From Woeseiaceae bacterium (GTDB taxonomy: Bacteria; Pseudomonadota; Gammaproteobacteria; Steroidobacterales; Woeseiaceae), in NCBI GenBank assembly GCA_022615525.1, contig JAKEGN010000433.1:1-7411 (forward strand): 7,411 bases of DNA. The letters are read 5' to 3'. Below are positions 1-7,411 of this stretch, one piece after another. The position numbers were made by a program, and so were the translations under genes. The notes under the pieces are model-generated. The model saw only the letters and a program-made list of their open reading frames with translations. It was not told the origin of the DNA and did no database searches. The first letter of the stretch is position 1. Each line of letters begins with the position of its first letter.

Positions 1-222
1 GACGCGCTGGAGGGGCCGGTCTCGATCACCGAGTGCAGCGGCAGTGACAGCCATTGCAACTTCGAGGCCTTTTGCTGCGTCGGCGGCGCATGGCAGCGTA
101 TCAATGTCGCCATCCGCGGTGCCCTGCACGACATCAGCCTGCAGGACCTGCTGCGTAGCAACAGTCCCCTGCCCCGTTTTCAATTCGCCGGGATGCCGAT
201 ACACATCGAGAGAAAGGGCTGA
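1..222 (+). CDS. Rrf2-family SUF operon regulator, C-terminal part (5' end outside window)
   Basis: Reading frame 1 is open from the window edge to TGA at 220-222, giving the last 73 residues of a protein. They resemble the C-terminal part of Rrf2/IscR-type regulators, in particular the gammaproteobacterial SUF regulator family. There is a Leu-Glu-Gly-Pro segment, then ITECS, three spaced cysteines (window residues 12, 19 and 25), an aromatic W31 and the closing helix ending ISLQDLL. In IscR the three cysteines of this loop bind a [2Fe-2S] cluster that controls DNA binding. The N-terminal winged helix lies upstream and cannot be seen. The gene ends 2 nt before sufB, so it is very probably the first gene of the same operon and would control it. 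A fourth cysteine (residue 26) directly follows the third, which is unusual. The family assignment is firm. The exact ligands and the direction of regulation are inferred. Confidence 0.85.
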   Translation, partial: DALEGPVSITECSGSDSHCNFEAFCCVGGAWQRINVAIRGALHDISLQDLLRSNSPLPRFQFAGMPIHIERKG

Positions 223-224
223 GC

Positions 225-1673
<1,449 letters not shown>

Positions 1674-1674
1674 C

Positions 1675-1678
1675 AGGA
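1675..1678 (+). promoter_or_regulatory. Shine-Dalgarno site of sufC
   Basis: AGGA lies 6 nt before the ATG at 1685, just after the sufB stop. It favours this start over a second in-frame ATG at 1694, which would be 15 nt from the site. Confidence 0.6.
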
Positions 1679-1684
1679 TCGACT

Positions 1685-2446
1685 ATGACGGCCATGCTTG
1701 AAATCAGGGATTTGCACACGAAGATCGGCGACACCGCGATCCTCGACGGACTGTCCTTGACGGTCGGGAGCGGCGAGGTGCATGCCATCATGGGGCCGAA
1801 CGGCTCGGGCAAGAGCACGTTGGCCCAGGTCATTGCAGGTCATGAGAGTCACGTCGTGACTTCGGGAACCGTGACCTATTGCGGCAAAAACCTGCTCGAA
1901 CTCGCCCCGGAGGAACGGGCACGCGAGGGAATCTTCCTCGGCTTCCAATACCCGGTGGAGATCCCCGGCGTGAACAACGCTTATCTCCTCAAGGCGGCGG
2001 TCAATGCCAAGCGACGCCACAACGGTCAACCGGAAATCGATGCTTTCGAATTTCTGAAACTCGCTCGGGCCAGGATGAGCTTGCTCGGCATGGACCCCGG
2101 ATTCCTCAATCGTGGCGTCAACGAGGGCTTCTCGGGCGGCGAGAAGAAACGTAACGAAATCCTGCAAATGGCAATGCTCGAACCGCGGCTGGCCATCCTC
2201 GACGAGACCGATTCAGGGCTGGATATCGATGCGCTGAAAGCGGTTGCCAAGGGAATCAACGCATTGCGCAGCCCGGACCGTGCGATCGTGCTGGTCACTC
2301 ACTACCAGCGCCTGCTGCAATACATCGAACCCGACCGGGTGCACGTGCTGTCCAAAGGCAGGATCCTGCGCTCGGGGGACAAGTCGCTGGCGCTGGAACT
2401 CGAGGAGCGCGGTTACGACTGGGTGCGCGAGGCAGCCAGCGCATGA
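1685..2446 (+). CDS. sufC: SufC, ABC-type ATPase of SufBCD
   Basis: This 253-residue protein (E. coli SufC has 248) is a soluble ABC ATPase that binds SufB and SufD. Its ATP-driven dimerisation is thought to reshape the SufB-SufD interface during cluster assembly; it is not a transporter. Visible motifs are the Walker A GPNGSGKST at residues 37-45 (Lys43), the ABC signature FSGGEKKR at 149-156, Walker B ending in LDE with Asp173 and Glu174, the D-loop SGLD at 177-180 and the switch His206 in VTHYQ. The FSGGEKKRNE form of the signature, with its double lysine, is characteristic of SufC as opposed to import or export ATPases. The gene starts 11 nt after sufB and its TGA overlaps the sufD ATG by four bases, indicating translational coupling. 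All catalytic residues are intact. Confidence 0.97.
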   Translation: MTAMLEIRDLHTKIGDTAILDGLSLTVGSGEVHAIMGPNGSGKSTLAQVIAGHESHVVTSGTVTYCGKNLLELAPEERAREGIFLGFQYPVEIPGVNNAYLLKAAVNAKRRHNGQPEIDAFEFLKLARARMSLLGMDPGFLNRGVNEGFSGGEKKRNEILQMAMLEPRLAILDETDSGLDIDALKAVAKGINALRSPDRAIVLVTHYQRLLQYIEPDRVHVLSKGRILRSGDKSLALELEERGYDWVREAASA

Positions 2447-3729
2447 ACGCACCGGCGATACGCCAGGATCTGCTTGCAGCAGCTGTCGCGCGGCTGCCGG
2501 ACAACGGTTTGCGCGCCCAGCGCGAACTGGCACTCGCCCGGTTTGCCAGGCAGGGGCTGCCCGGGACTCGAGAGGAAGACTGGCGCTACACCAGCCTGCA
2601 GCCGGCCGTGGACCTCAGCAACGCCTGGCTGGCATCGCAACCCAGGGCAGTGCTGCCGGGAGATGTACCGTCCGACGAAATGCCGGTGCAGCCGGCGCAA
2701 CGCGCAATCGATGCGCAATGGCTGCGATTCCTGAACGGCATCCGGATCGGTGACACCCTGCCCGACCCGGGAACGATCAGCATCGGTCGCCAGCCCGATG
2801 ACGACCGCTCGCTCATTGCCGACGACGGGCTGTCGAGTCTCAATGCAGCACTGCTGTATGACGTCGTTCATATCGCGGTGCCGGAAGGAGTCACGATCAC
2901 GCGGCCGGTCGGCCTGCTGCTGGCGAACGATGCATCGGAAAATGCGAGTGTGGGTATGACCCGGATCGTATTCGAGGTCGGCCCCGGCGCCTCCCTCGAC
3001 GTCGTCGAGAACCACCTGTCGCTGTCGGCGGAGGACTCGTTTGCCGGCGTCATCATCGAATTGCGGCTCGCGCGCGGTGCGCAGGTCCGTTACCTGCGTT
3101 TGCAGGAATGTGGCGAGGCCCAGGTACTCACTGGCAGGTTGCAGGTTCGCATCGGCCAGGACGCATCCCTGCGTTATACGAGCATCGACCTCGGTGGCGC
3201 GCTGGTCAGAAACGATGTTGCAATTGATCTCGTCGCGGCAGGATCCGACATCATAGCCAACGGCCTGTACCTCGCTTCCGGATCGCAGCACATCGACAAT
3301 CACTTGCGCATCGATCATCGCGTCGGACCCGCAAGAAGCCGGGCTGCGTTTCGCGGCATACTGCATGGAAGGTCGCGCTGCGTCTTCAACAGCAAGGCAA
3401 TCGTGTACAAGGGTGCCGACGGCACCGACGCCGGACAGTCGAATCACAACCTGCTGCTGTCCGACCAGGCCGAAATCGATACCAAGCCGGAACTCGAAAT
3501 CCATGCCGACGATGTCAAATGTGCGCACGGCGCGACGGTCGGGCAACTCGACGAAGCGGCGTTGTTTTACCTGCGATCCCGGGGCATCGACGCGGATGCC
3601 GCATCCCGTATGCTGACCCGCGCGTTCGCCGCCAGCGTGCTCGGAGATCTGTCTGTTGCCGCCGCGGCCGACTACGTCGCTGGCAGGATCGACGAGCACC
3701 TCGATCTCCTGGTCAGCGAGCCGTCATGA
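2443..3729 (+). CDS. sufD: SufD, scaffold subunit of SufBCD
   Basis: The 428-residue product (E. coli SufD has 423) is the paralogue of SufB in the SufBC2D scaffold and is needed for iron acquisition and cluster assembly. The N-terminal helical region carries TREEDWRYT at residues 42-50, typical of SufD. The middle and C-terminal parts form the SufB/SufD beta-helix core, with FRGILHGR, the NHNLLLSD stretch and the KCAHGATVGQLD motif. Within the last, Cys360 and His362 match E. coli SufD Cys358 and His360, the latter implicated in cluster formation with SufB Cys405. The N-terminal half is more variable than the core, as is usual for SufD. The start overlaps the end of sufC (ATGA), with GAGG at 2429-2432, and the stop overlaps the start of sufS. 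Its position between sufC and sufS distinguishes it from a second SufB. Confidence 0.95.
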   Translation: MNAPAIRQDLLAAAVARLPDNGLRAQRELALARFARQGLPGTREEDWRYTSLQPAVDLSNAWLASQPRAVLPGDVPSDEMPVQPAQRAIDAQWLRFLNGIRIGDTLPDPGTISIGRQPDDDRSLIADDGLSSLNAALLYDVVHIAVPEGVTITRPVGLLLANDASENASVGMTRIVFEVGPGASLDVVENHLSLSAEDSFAGVIIELRLARGAQVRYLRLQECGEAQVLTGRLQVRIGQDASLRYTSIDLGGALVRNDVAIDLVAAGSDIIANGLYLASGSQHIDNHLRIDHRVGPARSRAAFRGILHGRSRCVFNSKAIVYKGADGTDAGQSNHNLLLSDQAEIDTKPELEIHADDVKCAHGATVGQLDEAALFYLRSRGIDADAASRMLTRAFAASVLGDLSVAAAADYVAGRIDEHLDLLVSEPS

Positions 3730-4982
3730 GCAAGTCCCTGCGGCAGGCCAGGAGCGAAGCTCGCGGTGATATCGGCGCCTGCCGCGACGATTTCCCGGCG
3801 CTCGCACAGAAAATCAACGGGGCCCCGCTGGTGTACCTCGACAGTGCGGCGTCAGCCCAGCAGCCCGTTGCCGTCATCGACGCGGTAGCGGAGTATCACC
3901 GGCACATTCACGCCAATGTTCATCGTGGCGTGCATACCCTGAGCCACCGCGCAACCGAAGCCTACGAGAGTGCAAGGGATGAAATCGCCGGATTTATCAA
4001 TGCCGGCAACCGCCGCGAAGTGGTGTTCACCAGTGGAACTACAGAGTCGATCAACCTGGTCGCGCAGAGTTTTTGCAGGCCCCGCCTGAGAGCCGGCGAC
4101 AGGATACTGCTGTCGCAGCTCGAGCATCATTCCAACATCGTGCCCTGGCAATTGTTGTGCGACCAGACCGGCGCCGAGCTCCTGGTCGTGCCGATCGATG
4201 AACGCGGCGAGCTCGACCTGGCGACTTTCGAACGCCAAATCGAAAGCGGCGTGAAGATACTCGCGATCGCGCACGTGTCGAATGCGCTCGGTACGGTGCT
4301 GCCGGTCGCCGACCTTGTCCGTCGTGCGAAGCAGCAGGGCGTGCCGGTGCTGGTCGATGGTGCACAGGCGGTACCGCACATGCCGGTCGATGTGCAATCC
4401 CTGGACTGCGACTTCTATGCGTTTTCCGGGCACAAAATGTGCGGCCCGACCGGCATTGGCATTCTGTATGCGAAGGAAGCGTTGCTCGAACGCATGCCGC
4501 CGTACCAGGGCGGTGGTGACATGATTCTCGAAGTGCGATTCGAGGGCACGAAATACAACGACCTGCCCTACAAGTTCGAGGCCGGCACGCCGAACATATC
4601 CGGCGCGATCGGCCTCGGTGCGGCGGTTCGATACCTTTCGGGGATCGGCATGGAGCGCATCGCCGAACACGAGAGCAAGCTGCTGCAATACCTGACCGAA
4701 CAGGTCTCGCGGGTGCCGGGAATCCGGCTGATCGGCACCGCCAGGCACAAAGCGAGCGTGCAGTCGTTCCTGCTGGACGATATTCACCCGCACGACCTGG
4801 GAACCATACTCGATCACCAGGGAGTGGCGATACGCACCGGGCACCATTGTGCCATGCCCGTCATGGATTTCTTCCGTGTCCCGGGCACGGCCAGGGCATC
4901 GCTGGCGCTGTACAACAATCGCGTCGATGTCGACCGGCTGGTCGAATCGCTGGCCCAAGCGAAGGAGATTTTCTCGCAATGA
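3726..4982 (+). CDS. sufS: SufS, type II cysteine desulfurase
   Basis: SufS is a PLP enzyme that converts L-cysteine to L-alanine and keeps the sulfur as a persulfide for Fe-S assembly. The frame is open further upstream, but the ATG at 3726 overlaps the sufD stop (ATGA) and gives 418 residues, close to E. coli SufS (406). A start at 3519 would add about 70 residues that are only a shadow of sufD. Landmarks are YLDSAASAQ near the N-terminus, FTSGTTE, His134 in LEHHSN (stacks on PLP), Asp211 and Gln214 in VDGAQAV, the PLP-binding Lys237 in SGHKMCGPTG, the persulfide Cys375 in RTGHHCAMP and Arg390 (substrate carboxylate). The Lys-Cys spacing of 138 equals that of E. coli SufS. His356 in HPHDLG is 19 residues before the active cysteine, as in Bacillus SufS His342, whereas E. 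coli has a tyrosine there. This points to SufU as sulfur acceptor, in agreement with the next gene. Confidence 0.96.
   Translation: MSKSLRQARSEARGDIGACRDDFPALAQKINGAPLVYLDSAASAQQPVAVIDAVAEYHRHIHANVHRGVHTLSHRATEAYESARDEIAGFINAGNRREVVFTSGTTESINLVAQSFCRPRLRAGDRILLSQLEHHSNIVPWQLLCDQTGAELLVVPIDERGELDLATFERQIESGVKILAIAHVSNALGTVLPVADLVRRAKQQGVPVLVDGAQAVPHMPVDVQSLDCDFYAFSGHKMCGPTGIGILYAKEALLERMPPYQGGGDMILEVRFEGTKYNDLPYKFEAGTPNISGAIGLGAAVRYLSGIGMERIAEHESKLLQYLTEQVSRVPGIRLIGTARHKASVQSFLLDDIHPHDLGTILDHQGVAIRTGHHCAMPVMDFFRVPGTARASLALYNNRVDVDRLVESLAQAKEIFSQ
4962..4967 (+). promoter_or_regulatory. Shine-Dalgarno site of sufU
   Basis: A full AAGGAG lies inside the end of sufS, 11 nt before the ATG at 4979. 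It supports that start over the upstream in-frame ATG at 4847, which is within the active-site region of sufS. Confidence 0.6.
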
Positions 4983-5449
4983 ATCGAGCCGCGAATGATC
5001 TATCCACTGCAGAACTTCGCGAACTGTACCGCGAGCTGATTCTCGACCATGCGCGCAGCCCGCGTCACTTCGGCAAGCTGTCGGCGATTACGCACACCGC
5101 CGAGGGCCTGAACCCGCTGTGCGGCGACAAGCTCAGGTTGTACCTGCAGATCGACGATGACGATCGCATCAGCGATGCCGCCTTCGAGGGGTCGGGCTGC
5201 GCGATCTCCGTTGCTTCGGCATCACTGATGACCGACGCCATCATCGGCATGCGCACGGCCGAAGCGGTGGACTTCTCCAATGCGCTGATCGCCTCGGTGA
5301 CCGGCAGGGATTCACCGGTCGAACTCGGGAAGTTGCAGGCACTGCAGGGCGTTCGCGAATTTCCCTCGCGGGTGAAATGCGCGACTCTCGCCTGGCATGC
5401 CATGAACTCCGCCATCAGGCGGGACCATAACCCGGCGTCGACAGAGTAG
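4979..5449 (+). CDS. sufU: SufU, zinc-dependent sulfur acceptor (NifU/IscU-like family)
   Basis: The 156-residue protein belongs to the IscU/NifU N-terminal fold family. It has Cys48-Gly-Asp50 in NPLCGDKL, Cys74 in GSGCAIS and Cys134 in RVKCATLAW. These match the zinc ligands Cys41, Asp43, Cys66 and Cys128 of Bacillus SufU. SufU accepts sulfur from the SufS persulfide and passes it to SufBCD; it is not a true scaffold like IscU. Three features separate it from IscU. The second and third cysteines are 60 residues apart (43 in E. coli IscU), showing the family's extra segment. The residue before the third cysteine is Lys133, not the IscU histidine. The LPPVK motif that HscA recognises in IscU is missing. 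The ATG at 4979 overlaps the sufS stop (ATGA). An upstream extension in the same frame is a sufS shadow. Zinc binding is inferred from the residues. Confidence 0.93.
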   Translation: MNRAANDLSTAELRELYRELILDHARSPRHFGKLSAITHTAEGLNPLCGDKLRLYLQIDDDDRISDAAFEGSGCAISVASASLMTDAIIGMRTAEAVDFSNALIASVTGRDSPVELGKLQALQGVREFPSRVKCATLAWHAMNSAIRRDHNPASTE

Positions 5450-5452
5450 CTC

Positions 5453-6004
5453 ATGTTCGGACATTCCAACGAACCGTTCACACTGTCGCGCGACGTTTCG
5501 GCAGTCATCGTGCCGGCCGGCGAGACCCTGACATTGCGCGCGGGTACCAGCGGCTTCATCACCCAGTCGCTTGGCGGCAGCTTCACGGTTTATGTCGAGG
5601 GCAATCTGTTCCGTATCGCCGGCAGCGATGCCGATGCGATAGGCAAGGAACCGGTGGCCGCGCCTGCGGTGCCGGACAACCCTACCGATGCCGACATCGA
5701 GAACGTCGTCTGGCAGCAACTGCGTACCTGTTACGACCCGGAGATCCCAATCAACATCGTTGACCTGGGCCTGGTCTACCGTTGCGAAATCCGTCCGGCC
5801 GCAAACGGCATGCGCTCTGTCGATGTCGACATGACGCTGACCGCGCCGGGATGCGGCATGGGCGACATACTCGTGCAGGACGCCCAGGAAAAGATTGCGG
5901 TAATTCCAACGGTAGCGGATGTGCGCGTGGAACTGGTGTTCGATCCGCCGTGGAACCAGAGCATGATGTCGGACGAGGCGCGACTGCAGACGGGAATGAT
6001 GTAA
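5453..6004 (+). CDS. sufT: SufT, MIP18-family Fe-S maturation factor (long form)
   Basis: This 183-residue protein has two parts. Residues 1 to about 60 form a beta-rich region with PFTLSRDVSAV, ITQSLGGSFTV and NLFRI, typical of the long SufT family found in SUF operons. After a linker rich in Ala, Pro and Asp (about 60-80) comes an MIP18/DUF59 domain (about 80-170) with CYDPEIP, NIVDLGLVY and LTAPGCGMG (Cys134), then DPPWNQSMMS and a tail ending LQTGMM. In Staphylococcus and Mycobacterium, SufT relatives help cluster maturation or carriage under high Fe-S demand; eukaryotic MIP18 proteins target clusters to client enzymes. The precise biochemical step is not settled. The gene begins 3 nt after the sufU stop, with only a weak ribosome site (AGAG), so it probably depends on coupling to sufU. 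The start matches the family's usual N-terminus. Confidence 0.93.
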   Translation: MFGHSNEPFTLSRDVSAVIVPAGETLTLRAGTSGFITQSLGGSFTVYVEGNLFRIAGSDADAIGKEPVAAPAVPDNPTDADIENVVWQQLRTCYDPEIPINIVDLGLVYRCEIRPAANGMRSVDVDMTLTAPGCGMGDILVQDAQEKIAVIPTVADVRVELVFDPPWNQSMMSDEARLQTGMM

Positions 6005-6013
6005 CATCGTGGC

Positions 6014-6018
6014 AGGGA
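6014..6018 (+). promoter_or_regulatory. Shine-Dalgarno site of the sixA-like gene
   Basis: AGGGA lies 6 nt before the ATG at 6025, in the 20-nt gap after sufT. It fixes the start of the phosphatase and argues against the longer frame that reaches back into sufT. Confidence 0.55.
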
Positions 6019-6024
6019 CATGCC

Positions 6025-6522
6025 ATGAAAACGCTGACACTGCTGCGCCATGCCAAATCGAGTTGGGACGAGCCGGGACTCGCGGACCATGACCGGCCGC
6101 TCAACAGTCGCGGCGAACGCGACGTGCCGCGCATGGCAAGCCGGCTTGCGGATGCCGGCATTCGGCCGTCGCTGATCCTCAGCAGCCCGGCTCTGCGCGC
6201 CTGGACCACCGCCCGCCTCGTCGCTCGCGAAATCGGTTACCCGGTCGAATTCCTGCAGCGCGAACCGAGGCTTTACATGGCCGGGGTCAAGACCCTGATC
6301 GATGTCATCGGCAAGCAGGAAAACCGCTTCAATAACGTCGTGCTGGTCGGGCACAATCCGGGCCTTACCGAGCTGGCGCAGTTCCTGGTACCGGGGGTGA
6401 CCGACAACATCCCGACCTGCGGACTGGTGTCCGTATTCGTCGATGCCGATGACTGGGACATACGCACGCGGGACAAGGTGCGCCTGAACGTGTTCGATTT
6501 TCCGAAGAACGCCGCGAAATAG
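6025..6522 (+). CDS. sixA: SixA-like phosphohistidine phosphatase (histidine phosphatase superfamily)
   Basis: The product has 165 residues (E. coli SixA has 161). It begins MKTLTLLRHAKSSW, which carries the RH signature of the superfamily in its RHAKS form: His9 would be the phosphohistidine nucleophile, next to Arg8. Arg58 in SSPALRAWTTA and His110 in LVGHNPGL complete the phosphate pocket. The short length, with no inserted cap domain, fits the SixA group (COG2062-like) rather than phosphoglycerate mutases. E. coli SixA dephosphorylates histidine-phosphorylated signalling or phosphotransferase proteins (reported for ArcB and for the nitrogen PTS protein NPr). The substrate here is unknown. 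The gene follows sufT by 20 nt on the same strand and may be co-transcribed. The start is set by the AGGGA site and the usual N-terminus; an in-frame extension to 5782 overlaps sufT and lacks support. Family assignment is firm, the symbol is tentative. Confidence 0.85.
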   Translation: MKTLTLLRHAKSSWDEPGLADHDRPLNSRGERDVPRMASRLADAGIRPSLILSSPALRAWTTARLVAREIGYPVEFLQREPRLYMAGVKTLIDVIGKQENRFNNVVLVGHNPGLTELAQFLVPGVTDNIPTCGLVSVFVDADDWDIRTRDKVRLNVFDFPKNAAK

Positions 6523-6541
6523 GACCCGCAGCGCCGGGCCC
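6522..6541. terminator. Possible weak bidirectional terminator hairpin between convergent genes
   Basis: GGACCCG (6522-6528) can pair with CGGGCCC (6535-6541) around a six-base loop, with one A-C mismatch. The hairpin fills the 19-nt gap between the phosphatase and putA stops, as expected for a shared terminator. Neither side has a clear T run: the + strand continues TCAATTCTCG and the - strand CTATTTCG. The call therefore remains weak. Confidence 0.3.
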
Positions 6542-7411
6542 TCAATTCTCGTTCAGCGACAACAGGCTGGCGTTGCCGCCGACGGCCGACAGGTTGTGGC
6601 TGACGGTATATTCGCTGCCGAAGCGCGGCAGGTAGTGAGGGCCTCCCGCTTTCGGTCCGGTACCCGACAGCCCGCGGCCGCCGAAAGGTTGCACGCCCAC
6701 CACCGCGCCGATCATGTTGCGGTTGATGTAAATATTTCCCGCGGCGGAATACGAAGTCAGGGCACTGGCGCGACGATTGATCCTGCTGTGCAATCCCATG
6801 GTCAGACCGTAACCGGTCGCGTTCACCGCGGCGACGGTTTCCTCCAGCCGCTTGGCCCGGTAGCGGTAAACGTGCAGGACCGGTCCGAAGACCTCGCGCG
6901 TCAACCGCGCAATATCGTCGATCTCGATGGCAACCGGCGCCACAAAGGTTCCAGCGGCGATCGATGCGGGCAATTCGCACTGGTGAATGATCTGGCTGTG
7001 GCCGGCGAATTCCGCAACGTGCGCGCGCAACATCTCGCGCGCGTCGCTGTCGATCACCGGGCCGACATCGGTGGCAAGGTCCGCCGGATCCCCGATCACC
7101 AGTTCCTGCATGTACCCTTTCAGCAGTTCGATGACCCGTGGGGCGATATGCTCCTGCACGCACAGCAGTCGCAGTGCCGAACAACGCTGGCCTGCGCTGT
7201 TGAATGCCGATGTTACCGCGTCGAGCACGACCTGTTCCGGCAATGCCGAGCTGTCGACGAACATGGCGTTCTGGCCGCCGGTTTCGGCAATCAGGGTCGC
7301 GATCGGGCCGTCTTTCTCAGCGAGCTTGCGATTGATGAGGCGTGCGGTCTCCGTGGAGCCGGTAAAGGCGACTCCCGCGATGCGCGGATCGCTGACTGCA
7401 CGGCCCCCGAC
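6542..7411 (-). CDS. putA: PutA, C-terminal glutamate-semialdehyde dehydrogenase domain (N-terminal part outside window)
   Basis: The complement strand is open from the window edge to TGA (6544-6542), giving the last 289 residues of a bifunctional proline dehydrogenase / L-glutamate-gamma-semialdehyde dehydrogenase. PutA oxidises proline to glutamate, using FAD in the N-terminal part and NAD in this part. Visible aldehyde dehydrogenase motifs, numbered from the edge, are FTGSTETA at 16-23, Glu43 in LIAETGGQNA, the catalytic Cys77 in SAGQRCSALR, TDVGPVID, REVFGPVLHVYRY, and the closing PFGGRGLSGTGPKAGG and SEYTVSHNLSAVGGNASLL. AETGGQNA and NSAGQRCSALR are distinctive of PutA and of the related single P5C dehydrogenases. 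The protein stops right after GGNASLLSLNEN, so it lacks the long C-terminal extension of E. coli PutA. It points toward the suf operon and is transcribed separately. A stand-alone dehydrogenase cannot be fully excluded because the proline dehydrogenase half is not in the window. Confidence 0.93.
   Translation of the reverse strand, partial: VGGRAVSDPRIAGVAFTGSTETARLINRKLAEKDGPIATLIAETGGQNAMFVDSSALPEQVVLDAVTSAFNSAGQRCSALRLLCVQEHIAPRVIELLKGYMQELVIGDPADLATDVGPVIDSDAREMLRAHVAEFAGHSQIIHQCELPASIAAGTFVAPVAIEIDDIARLTREVFGPVLHVYRYRAKRLEETVAAVNATGYGLTMGLHSRINRRASALTSYSAAGNIYINRNMIGAVVGVQPFGGRGLSGTGPKAGGPHYLPRFGSEYTVSHNLSAVGGNASLLSLNEN

Noticed and set aside
3412..3426. A perfect inverted repeat GGTGCC-GAC-GGCACC within sufD
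   Set aside because: It encodes a normal-looking Gly-Ala-Asp-Gly-Thr stretch of SufD and has no T run or operator context, so it is probably incidental.
2413..3699. A long open frame of 428 codons on the - strand opposite sufD
   Set aside because: It runs antisense to a clear SufD in GC-rich DNA, where such shadow frames are common, and its translation shows no recognisable motif.
3519..3725. An N-terminal extension of sufS of about 70 residues
   Set aside because: It lies within the conserved C-terminal part of sufD in another frame. The ATGA overlap start at 3726 gives the usual SufS length.
3852..4979. A 375-codon open frame on the - strand opposite sufS
   Set aside because: sufS is certain from its catalytic residues, and the antisense translation is rich in Arg, His and Val without family motifs. 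It is a codon-bias shadow.
6025..6522. Alternative identity as phosphoglycerate mutase or CobC-type phosphatase
   Set aside because: The protein is only 165 residues, with no inserted cap domain and an RHAKS start, which fits the SixA group better.

Overview
The window is a nearly complete SUF iron-sulfur cluster assembly operon on the + strand, followed by a small histidine phosphatase gene and, convergent on the - strand, the 3' part of putA. The DNA is GC-rich. Gene content and order (Rrf2-type SUF regulator, sufB, sufC, sufD, sufS, sufU, sufT), together with a short-tailed PutA, suggest a gammaproteobacterium of the kind that uses SUF as a housekeeping Fe-S system (Xanthomonas-like layout). 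The genus cannot be determined from the sequence alone.

Layout: 1-222 holds the C-terminal end of an Rrf2-family Fe-S-sensing regulator. From 225 to 6004 come sufB, sufC, sufD, sufS, sufU and sufT, tightly packed. The C/D, D/S and S/U junctions are all ATGA stop/start overlaps. The gaps elsewhere are 2 nt (regulator/sufB), 11 nt (B/C) and 3 nt (U/T). A SixA-like phosphohistidine phosphatase gene starts 20 nt after sufT and is probably read through from the operon. The last gene, putA, faces the operon and its stop lies 19 nt from the phosphatase stop. No stretch of 300 bases lacks a gene.

How the genes work together: SufS takes sulfur from cysteine as a persulfide and passes it to SufU, which carries the zinc-binding Cys/Asp/Cys/Cys pattern. 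SufB, SufC and SufD form the ATP-driven scaffold on which the cluster is built. SufT, an MIP18-family protein, is thought to help cluster maturation or delivery. The upstream regulator would adjust transcription to Fe-S status. sufA and sufE are absent from this locus. SufS has a histidine (His356) at the position used for zinc-ligand swapping with SufU in Bacillus, which supports a SufS-SufU rather than a SufS-SufE transfer route.

No wholly new system was found. The points most worth a second look are the SufU-type sulfur-transfer signature in a proteobacterial operon, the two-part SufT, the extra cysteine in the regulator's cluster-binding loop, and the attached SixA-like phosphatase.
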